DNA from: Diaporthe sp. PMI_573
Lineage: Eukaryota > Ascomycota > Sordariomycetes > Diaporthales > Diaporthaceae
DNA length: 64,000 bases
Reading direction: 5' to 3'
NCBI GenBank assembly: GCA_021399435.1
Contig: JAJTUP010000005.1
Coordinates: forward strand, 1,426,001-1,490,000
Of the stretch, positions 55,925-64,000 are shown piece after piece. Each line of letters opens with the position of its first letter. Positions within the stretch are counted from its first letter, which is position 1. The position numbers and the translations under genes are program-made. Below the pieces are notes generated by a model that did not search any database, was not told where the DNA came from, and saw only the letters and a list, made by a program, of their open reading frames with translations.

Positions 55925-56365
55925 GGAGTTCAAAGATTATTCATATAGCATTATTTAATGTTTTTTTAATAAAAGAAATTATAAAATCTTTTTTTATTTA
56001 AAAGTACTAACAAGTAAACATTTACAGTAAAATAATTACTTTTAGCACTATCTAGATAGTTAGTTTATTATAATTTAAATAATTTTAACTAATTAATTAT
56101 AATTATACTATTTAAGTAACATTTTAATATATAGTCCTATCTTATTTAAATAATATATAAGCTCTTTTATATAGACGTATAAGTTTTAGTTAAGATTAGT
56201 AGTTAGAGTTAGTAACAAAAAGTAGGGTTAATTTAGAGAATATATTTAAATAATTAACGGTTTCTTATTTAAATATGCTAGGAGCTTACTTAACATTTAA
56301 ATGGAATATCTAAATGTGAAATGAGCTCCTCATATATTTAAATATATTATTAAAATGTCAATCGA
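55925..56365. repeat. AT-rich block beside the tRNA, RIP-like
   Basis: About 440 bp of roughly 80% A+T with TATTTAAAT and TAATTA words repeated throughout and nearly no CpG. It contains the imperfect palindrome at 56266-56344. Looks like a RIP-mutated remnant of a repeat; identity not recognisable. Confidence 0.6.
56266..56344. repeat. Imperfect 37-bp inverted repeat with 5-bp loop
   Basis: Left arm 56266-56302 and right arm 56308-56344 pair over most of their length, both carrying TATTTAAATAT at the outside, GGAGCT in the middle and CATTTAAAT/CATTTAGAT near the loop. About 28 of 37 positions pair; mismatches are mainly transitions. It may be the end or body of a small fold-back (MITE-like) element. 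Confidence 0.5.
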
Positions 56366-56739
56366 GCTACCGGGGTTATGGCCATTTGACCGCACCACTT
56401 CACGCCAACGCGTTGTTTGACTCGACGAACAACAACGGATGCAAGCTCATGTCTAAGGTCCACGAGCAGTCTTCAGTCTTTATACCAGTACTGGGCTGTG
56501 AAGCTCATCAGCCAGTCAGCAGGTTGCAGAGCTCACAAGTTCTTGCGAGTGGGCTTTCAAGGTTTGGGATAACTGAACTATCATGATCATGACCATTCAT
56601 CTGCTGCCGCTCCTTGCGAAACGGTCTCCAGTACCTAAAGTTTTCGGTCTAAGTCTAAAATGCACCGTCACAGATCTGCAGAAAGCAGCAATCTCCCCAA
56701 ATTCGGCTGTGCCAAATGTCCACAAGACAAGCGCACAAA

Positions 56740-58245
56740 TCACAAGACTATGTCAAGTGTCCCGTCAGGCTGCAGGTACTTGCGGACGCCGTACCTCATT
56801 GCCTCGATCCTGCTACTGTCAGCGGGTGATCTGAGGATGGGGTGGTCCGGTTAGCTTACGAGTACTCCAGTGTGCCAGTGTCCATGATGCGCATGCCGTC
56901 GATGAACATCTTAACATCCTGGTTCAGTTGGGGTTCCGCGAGCGTCATTGCGTGAAGCCTCGCAGCAGCAGAATCAAGGCGGTCCCGGGATGCGTGCATC
57001 TCTTCGATGAGACGTGGAACGACTTGGTCGAGGCTCAGACCCGTCTTGTACAGCACAGGCACAAGGTTCACGACACAGTCCGTGGCCTGTAGCTGTGTCA
57101 GCAACCCAGTGTTTAGGTCTCAAAATGAGTTTCTCGCCTGTGCTTGGCAACTTACAATTTCCTTCTTGAGTGACAGAATATCGTTGACGCTGGGGCTCTT
57201 GGTTAGGCTATCGTTGAACAACCGATGTAAAGGTGAGAACATACACGATGATGATGAAGTTGCACTCCTCGACAATCTCCTCCATCTCTGATGAGTCCAT
57301 GACCCACGCTGGCAGCTTCGTCTGTTGAGTGATCCTATCAAATCAGGGTTAGGTAAACTGGTTCGAACTGTCTGCGGTAGTTGATGAATTCATCGAACAT
57401 ACTCTAGCAAGAGTGTGAACATTCGTACGCCAGTCACGCCGTAACGAATGTTCATGTACTCATCGTAATCGGGAACTCGGCCGGCCAGACGCTCGGCTTG
57501 CTCGAGCCTGTTGTGCGCGACGAAGTGCTCTATCTTGGAGTACATGCGGCGTCGTTGCTCTGATAGAACCACAGGGGTTAGTTGCTATAAGGACACACAT
57601 TCGCAGGCTGGTAGTAGTCGGCGAACCGTCACCAAAGTTCTTGCAAAACCTCTCCGCAAATTCCTTGAACAGAAGGCAGATTTGGTCGGGACAGTATGGC
57701 TCCTCGTTCTGCGAGGACAGCTGGAGATGGTATCTGAAATAGTCGAGGGATTGTTTGCGCCAGACCTCAGCCCTGGCGAAATCGGAGGCCAGGATGTGCT
57801 CGTTCGTATCGATTGTGTCGTCCCAGACGAAGAGGGCCACGGCGAACAACATTGCAGTGTACAGATCATCCCAATGCGCAAACGGCCACCACAGGACGGA
57901 GAACAAGGCGAAGTCGCTCTTCTTGAACTTCTTGCATCGCTCAACGTCCGGCACACCACTGATGAAGGTGACATTGGTTAGATGCAAACAGCAAGAAAAG
58001 AAGCAAGGGGTATCTTACATTTCGAGAACCCGATTGCATTCAATCTGAAGGCGACTGTAGTGTGGGTTCTTTGCACCAGAGGGCCAGGCGCAGAAGCTCT
58101 TCGTCATGTCAACGCTGAACCTCTGGCCTCGGAGCTCGTTCGCAAGAGCCGTATTAGGATCCAGCGGGTAGGGAACCTTCTCGCACTGGGGCGATTTCGT
58201 TTGTTCTGGGGAGGCACGCCAGAGGAGAGACAGGGTGAGACCCAT
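56740..58245 (-). CDS. Terpene synthase (class I, sesquiterpene-cyclase type)
   Basis: Exons read by frame continuity: 58245-58019, 57958-57633, 57559-57399, 57321-57245, 57189-57156, 57086-56860 and 56815-56740, 375 residues. The acceptor at 57087 could instead be 57093. The Asp-rich metal site is WDDTID at 121-126 and the NSE/DTE triad is NDILSLKKE, both essential for binding Mg2+-pyrophosphate, so the active site is intact. Without the last splice the protein stops at EYS (TAA 56856). A GTAAGC donor there leads to an exon adding EAMRYGVRKY, which supplies the Arg-Tyr pair usually found at the C-terminus of these enzymes. It cyclises probably farnesyl diphosphate to a hydrocarbon or alcohol; the product is unknown. 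No intact P450 or regulator lies beside it. Confidence 0.85.
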
Positions 58246-60879
58246 GGTGATAGATATCGCACAAGATTGACCGTAGAATCTACAAAGGGTGCGCAGGTTG
58301 CAGGTCCAGAGAAAGATTCTGATGTCTTGCGATGCCAGGTGGTTTGGGGGCTTTAAATAAATCTCAAGGAAACGGTAATATGATTCACCCAGGTATAGTG
58401 AAGCCCACGGGTGACTTTGGGCCGTCAGACCTGCAGCTAACTTTCAGTGAAGGTCCAGCCACCGGTGAAGTCCCTTGCAGCTGTGAGGTTTTGTCACTTT
58501 TCAAACAATTCACTTGTTGCTTGTTCAATAAATGTGACTGTGGACCGGTGATGGACCGAACCATCACTGACCGCACACCTGGGTGGCCTTGTTTTTACAG
58601 CACTGGTCTCCTAATGCTGGTGTTCAAAGCTCAAATCTCCTATGAACTACTCTTGCCTGAGACTTATTTTGTTTGCGTTTGTATGGTCGAATGGTTTACT
58701 TGCCATGCTCCGTTCGGCTTCTCACGTCAGACATTCTGGATTAATGACATAATATCTTTGTACGGGTCCCGAACTGCTGGAAGCAACGGGTTGTCTGGTA
58801 GACACGTGGTAGGCGATTGAAGAAGCAAATGAACCAAGACTGAGTCCGACATGCTACGAATACTGCGAGGAAAAGATCCTTGTGGGAAAATGTTCCACCG
58901 GCTGCACGACCTTAACCCCCGAGGGCAGGAACCGCATTCCGGGGCCCGCAAAAGCACTTTAAAAGTGAATCACATCGTTGAATTGTTTTTGTTGATTTCA
59001 GATCTTATCCTCCTCGATTCTTTCCGAGGTGTGATCCCACAACCCTGGGAGCAGGATCGATCTTGCATCTTCGATCCACCCACACTTGTTCGGTAATGCG
59101 CACATAGCCCGGTTTAGGGGCCCCTGGAATGCGCTGGAGTTCGAGTCACACAGCATCATCTCGTGGCGTGTAATGCTACCGGCGAGCACAGGCTCGAATC
59201 CTGGCTGGAGATTCGGCAATGGTCTCGGGCACCTGCAGTTAATCCAACCTGAAATCCACCCAATAGCTCGGGCTTAACACAGAAACCCTGCCCTCGCCGG
59301 CCGGCGCAGACCGTGAGTGCTAGCTGGACAGACTCGGGGAATCACGATAATCCACACTGGGGTTAAGACGGCGCCTCTTTCCCTGGGATGCACAACCTGC
59401 CGGAAACGGTATGGCATGGCCTAAGCGAGGAGGAAGGCTGGACAACCCGGTCCTTCTCATTCACCAGAAGTCCCGGGCCGGTCAAACATTCCACGGACTG
59501 CTGGCCGAGCAACTCGGAACAGTTCCGGAAGCCGACATGTATCCGATTTCGATCCAGCCTGGACTCGACTTTTGGGAAAATGAGACTGGTCACATTGATC
59601 TCATTCCTCTGACGCTAAAACTCGAGTTTGGTGCTGCAGAATGGGGCGAACGAGTGATGAATCATCCTTGAAACTTCCAAAAACCAACGAGCACCCATAA
59701 TAGCCTCTTGAGCCTTCAAGTTGGACTCGGCTAGTTTTTTGCACAAATGACTGGCCCCAGTCGTGCACCATCTAGGTCAAGTAATGACAAGGGGCGTCTT
59801 GCTGGACATCGAGGTACCTATACGGAACACCCTTGGATCTTATGGATGTTGGAATGGCCCATCACTTGCTTTTTCAGCTACTGCGTGGTGCTATCACAAA
59901 TGATTGCTCGCAATCATTCACTGCATACGTGATTCGGATCGCACTTGCATTCAAGCTTGTGGATGGACACATGCACCTTCCAACAGCCTGGAGACGGCCA
60001 CGACTGGCTCGCTGGTCAACAATTCTGCTTGGTACTTGTGTTAGATTCCCCCATCCAGGGAAGTCAAGGAATCATCTGACCATGATACTCAGCTAAGTTG
60101 ACTTGAAGGCGGCTCAGCTCAAAGCCGTTGCAAGCCTCGCTCAAACACCAACGCTATGTCGACGAGTGTGACTGCTTGCTTCAGGTCCTTGGACCATTTG
60201 TGCGAAAGTACTAGTAGACCCAACATATCATGGATGCATGCAAGTCTACACCCGGTATTCCAAGAGGACTGCGGAACGCGTTCCGGGTTCCGTGGGTGAT
60301 AAATACGCAATCTAGTCGTCACATGGTCTTGACACCCTGTAAGCAAGACCAGCAAACAGACGAATTGCTTCACAGACTATGTTTCATGAGCACCTTGGCT
60401 CTTTGAGTGCAGATTGTTGTTCTCAGGCGTGATGCCCATCCAAATCAAGTACCAGCTTGCAGACACAGGCAATTGGTACGACAGAATTGTATTCCGAAAA
60501 CATCCATAATTCTAGTACAAGATTATTAAAACAAAAAAGCAGGCCGGGTATAGCCAAAACCGTCATTATACCGACCGAACCAATCCTTCCGGGAATCAGG
60601 CTCCTTGTCCATGTGTTGGGTATCCTTCATAGCATCATAGCGCGTCATTCCCCTACCTGCCCCAATCCTACCATACCAAAATCTACGTGTTTCCATTACC
60701 ATTTTACCAACCAGTCCGTGAATCACTGATCTCCACACCCTCTGGTAAATACTTTTCCTGCCCCTTCAATGTCCCACAAAAATGAGGAAGAAAGGAGTTG
60801 AGGCATTGTTCCAGGATGCGAGCACCAAGCACGGCTTACTAGAGAATCAGGTGGCAGCTGAGATGCCGTTGACCTCTTT
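58246..60879. other. Gene-poor stretch between terpene synthase and kinesin
   Basis: About 2.6 kb. Open frames such as 58332-58820 (+), 59411-59671 (+) and 60119-60373 (-) have no family resemblance. A B-box-like sequence at about 59201-59211 has no matching acceptor stem. No repeat recognised. Confidence 0.5.
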
Positions 60880-63788
60880 TCAGAAGATATCATCTGCGTC
60901 ACCCAGCACGCCCTCCCATTTCCTCGCAGTCAACTTCCGAGACCGGACTCGCTTGACCGGACTGCCACTCGGATCGGCACGGCTCCTGCTATTTGCCCGG
61001 CTGTTGTTGGTACTCGCAACCCTCCTCAGGTCCTCCTGCCCCTCTCGCAGGCTGAGGCTCTCCATCCGTCGCTGGAGACATTCGGGCTGGACGTTCTCGT
61101 TGATCTTACGCCCGACACGGTTCGAATGTACTGACCGGGGACTGCTATTTGCGCTTGTAGCAATGTCCTCCCTCTCAGCCAGCGGGGCTCGTTTACTAGG
61201 AGTGCGCCCTGCAAGTTCCCTCTTCAGGATTGTGACCTCGCGGCGCAATCGTGCGTTCTCCTGCTCCAGGTTCTCGACCAACACGTTTTCTTTGTTGATG
61301 ATACTGTCGTCGTCACTCGCCTCAGCCACAGTGATTTGTGCTTCCAGGCTCCTCTCGAATACCTCCAATTTTCGGTCCCAATGCTCCTCGCCCCTCTCGA
61401 TTTCCATCTGCCTCGCCACCTTGCCTCGCGCGATCTCCACAGCGAGGCGCTGTTCGAATTCTACGGCACAGTCTTCGCGCACGGCTTGCTCAAGCTCTAG
61501 CATCTTGTCTTCCATAGTCAGTAGGTGCGCCTCGGCCGATAGCCGTGCCTCTTGCTCACGTGCCAGCGCCTCGCGGAAATGGTTTGTTTCCTCAGCAAGC
61601 CTCGCAATCTCTAGAGCCGCGTTCTCCATAGTGACGCGGTCTTCGGAAGGCGTGACGCTATGTGGTGTAAGAGTCCGATGCATTCTTGGACTCAAATGTC
61701 CTGGTGGGAAGAATGGTGGTCGCTGAAACTGTTGGGTCGGAGACGAGAGGGGGCTAGAGCATGACTGAGCTTGATTCGAGTTCCTGCCGGAGCTCTGGCT
61801 TGCCGCATACGCATGCGCAGTATTTGCCTGCAGGATCGTTTCTGTTATTGATGGTATGCGTGGCACGGTGACCTCGCGGGCGAGGGCGCTGTATCGGAGG
61901 ATTTGTGATGTCGCATTGAAATCCCCGTGCGGGTCCGCGGTCACAATCATCACAGCCTTTTGCGGATTTCGGCGGATGGATTGGGACTGACTGAGAGAAG
62001 AAGGAGAGGGGAAAGAGTTGGAGAACAGAAGCTCTGTAAGTTTGCATTGCCGGAACGGCACGACGCCTTGCTGCAGTCGAATGTCAATCACCGACCCTCG
62101 GAAACCCTCGGAAATGCTTACCTTGCTGTTGCTACCGACGTCGCTTTGCATCTGCAGGCACTGACCGAGATACATCAGACTCTCGTTGATCTTTCCTGCT
62201 TCAGCAAGTGTTGCACCGGCCGTCTTTGCATCTCGAGCCCTCTCACTGCCGGCGAGGTCAACAATTGTGAGTGTACTTCCTCCCCAAGGATATCGGTGCC
62301 GCTTGCCGCTGGACTTGGGCCGCTTCTTGACCTCGATGCTGAAAAACCCGTGACTGCGTGAGCTAGCACTATTGCTGCCGGTACCAGCGACCCTTCGCTC
62401 ATGCAGCCCAGCCTCGAGAACCATGAGTGCCTGGTCCAGGCTGCTGCAGATGACCTTGCGCAAACCGGCGACCAACTTCCTGTCCGGGGATTGTTCGGTG
62501 GACTTGAAAATCAGGGCCCGCCGCCGAAATTCTTTCGTGGCCGCAGATTTGACCGGAGGAGTTAACAGATCAAAGATTCGGTCATTGTAGACTTCGTACA
62601 TCGAGACCAAGACCACATATTCTGCTGCAGGGTCCGATGAGACGTTGACAGTACTGATGTCGGGGACCTGCGGCAGCGCCAAGGGCCGGCTCAAGAGCTT
62701 TCGAGGTGTCGGTGGGATTGATTCGCCCTTGAGGTTGAATGGTTCAGCATTTCTCTTCTTGTGACGAGCCGAGGCAGTGACGCCCATGTAATGCTTCGAA
62801 GGAGATGTATGCGGGGTGGTACTGGTATTCGCGGCTCGCACTTGGAGGGGCCGGCGCCTGTCTGTCATGGATTGTGCGTTGCCATGGGGAAAGGCACGCC
62901 AACCACGACGCAGTTGCTCGGGGGTATTTGGCGAGGACGCAGTATAGTCCTCCCTGCAAACGAGACGCACACTCCCCGGCCGAGAATTGCGAGAAGGGGT
63001 AGACGGCTCAGAAACCTGAGGAAAACCATGACGGACAAAATCTGCAAGAAAAGCAACAGGCTGAGAAAAGGAATCAAGGGGCCGTACAAGGGGTGTTGGT
63101 GCCCGGGAAGAGGGGCGGGGGGGACCTGAAGGGTCCCCATAAACCGTTTCAATGAATGTGGATGCGGCGGATATGGATGCCTCGGAGGCATCTGATGCGT
63201 TGATGGAAGCCTCAAGCTCGGGCTTGGAGTCGACGTCGACGATGTTCTTCCCAATGGATCGGAAGATGACATCCAGAGACAACTGGGTCATGCCGCGTTG
63301 TGACCGAGAACCAAGAATGGTATGCGACTGCGAAGGAAGACGGTCGGTCAGTTATGCTATGGTTTACATCAAATACAGGGCACACGCCAACGCCCAAGCC
63401 TCAGGTTTAAATATTCGTAACATACCTTGCCAGATCCGCTGACTCCCAGGGTTGCTAGGAGCGCATCGGTGCCATCGCCACCGTGTGGTGCCAAGACACC
63501 CTCCACCAGGGGAACGACATTGGTGCAGTGAAAGACGTCGAGCTGGGTGGCGTCCTCGGTGAAGACCTGGGTGAAAGCAAACTTCTCGACGGCGCGCCTT
63601 CGATCATTTGGGGGGTTGAGGGTGATGTGGGTCGGTGCCGTGGAGGCGGCGTCAGTTGGAGGAGGTTCGACAGCGAGGAAGCGCTCCGTTATTGCCGCGC
63701 CAGCCTGAGGTGGGCGCAGGCGCAGGTAGACTTGGAAAAGATTGTGGGATTTCTGAGCCGCCGGGGGCCCTGTGGACGTGTTGTCCAT
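60880..63788 (-). CDS. Kinesin motor protein, kinesin-6-like
   Basis: Exons 63788-63426 and 63327-60880 (98-bp intron) give 936 residues. The intron splits the P-loop, and joining the exons reads GVSGSGKSHTILGSRSQRG (the usual kinesin form is GQTGSGKT). Motor marks follow: VSMYEVYNDRIFDLL, NSASSRSH (switch I), TIVDLAGSE (switch II) and PFRQCKLTELL. An insert of roughly 200 Pro/Ser/Thr-rich residues (about 150-355) breaks the motor before the MYEVYNDR strand, as in kinesin-6 motors of the spindle midzone. After the motor comes a long coiled coil (about 690-830) and a basic tail (VKRVRSRKLTARKW). A role in anaphase spindle elongation is inferred from family. ATG 63788 starts the motor; an in-frame ATG at 63920 would add 44 residues. 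Confidence 0.88.
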
Positions 63789-64000
63789 GGCCTCGGTTTC
63801 TGTGTGATTCTCAACCGCAGGAGGAACGTTGAGAGTAAGATGGGCGATGATATAGCCAAATGGCTGGTATCGATCGAATGTAGGTTGAAGTGAAGAAAGC
63901 GGGGATATCAGATCAGACAAGCCAGACAGCTGCTGTACACGCTGTACACGTATAGACGCGCTTCCAGATGCAGGCAGGATTGGGTGGACACGGGTGGATA
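63789..64000. other. Region upstream of the kinesin gene
   Basis: Kinesin 5' leader and promoter up to the window edge; no other feature seen. Confidence 0.4.

Noticed and set aside
59150..59225. Second B-box-like sequence (GGCTCGAATCC) with a short T stem
   Set aside because: The acceptor 3' strand GCTGGAG has no complement at the right distance upstream.
60119..60373. Small secreted protein candidate (hydrophobic start MKQFVCLLVLLTGC)
   Set aside because: Rest of the frame is random-looking, no Kozak-like context and no paired cysteines; insufficient support.
63789..63920. Upstream ATG at 63920 as the kinesin start
   Set aside because: The added 44 residues have no motor similarity, and the motor begins naturally after ATG 63788; kept only as an alternative.

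Overview
The window reads as the nuclear genome of a filamentous ascomycete (Pezizomycotina, most likely a Sordariomycete; the genus cannot be told from sequence alone). The reasons are short introns of about 50-180 bp with GTRNGT...YAG borders, and fungal families: CE5 esterase, two Zn(II)2Cys6 regulators, a PTH11-type membrane protein, a HET-domain protein, a sesquiterpene-type cyclase and a GMC oxidoreductase. There are also AT-rich blocks and decayed genes that look like repeat-induced point mutation (RIP) or neutral decay. Protein genes are mostly GC-rich in the third codon position.

Layout. 1-13.6 kb: 5' part of a CE5 acetylxylan esterase/cutinase (-), ASTRA subunit ASA1 (-), a 4 kb gene-poor stretch leading to a large Zn2Cys6 regulator (+), then a HAD phosphatase (-) and a TTC1-type TPR protein (+) on a shared promoter. 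14-26 kb: intracellular arylsulfatase (-), MFS sugar transporter (+), small one-pass membrane protein (+), secreted GMC flavo-oxidoreductase (+), SIRT5-like sirtuin (-), and a frameshifted ankyrin-repeat gene (-) whose downstream frame runs open into the sirtuin. 27-32.6 kb: a compact metabolic group of FAD monooxygenase (+), Zn2Cys6 regulator (-) and aldo/keto reductase (-), with a perfect 11-bp inverted repeat in the monooxygenase promoter. 33-41 kb: gene-poor, holding a fructosamine-kinase pseudogene and a six-exon PTH11-like gene. 41-50.6 kb: gene-dense block of HET protein, nuclear-looking DHH phosphoesterase, pantothenate synthetase, peroxisomal-type glycerol-phosphate/DHAP acyltransferase and RNase P subunit Pop4. 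51-58 kb: P450 remnant, a cysteine-rich membrane/secreted protein, an AT-rich island with an intact tRNA-Gly(GCC), and a terpene synthase. 60.9-63.8 kb: a kinesin-6-like motor.

Housekeeping genes (ASA1, TTC1-like, panC, acyltransferase, Pop4, kinesin) alternate with accessory regions. The accessory genes are environmental or secondary metabolism functions; the clearest possible functional unit is the monooxygenase/regulator/reductase group. The terpene cyclase has no intact tailoring gene beside it, only the P450 fragment about 5 kb away across decayed DNA. Several gene models rest on splice sites chosen by eye from reading-frame continuity; exon coordinates are given so they can be checked against transcripts.
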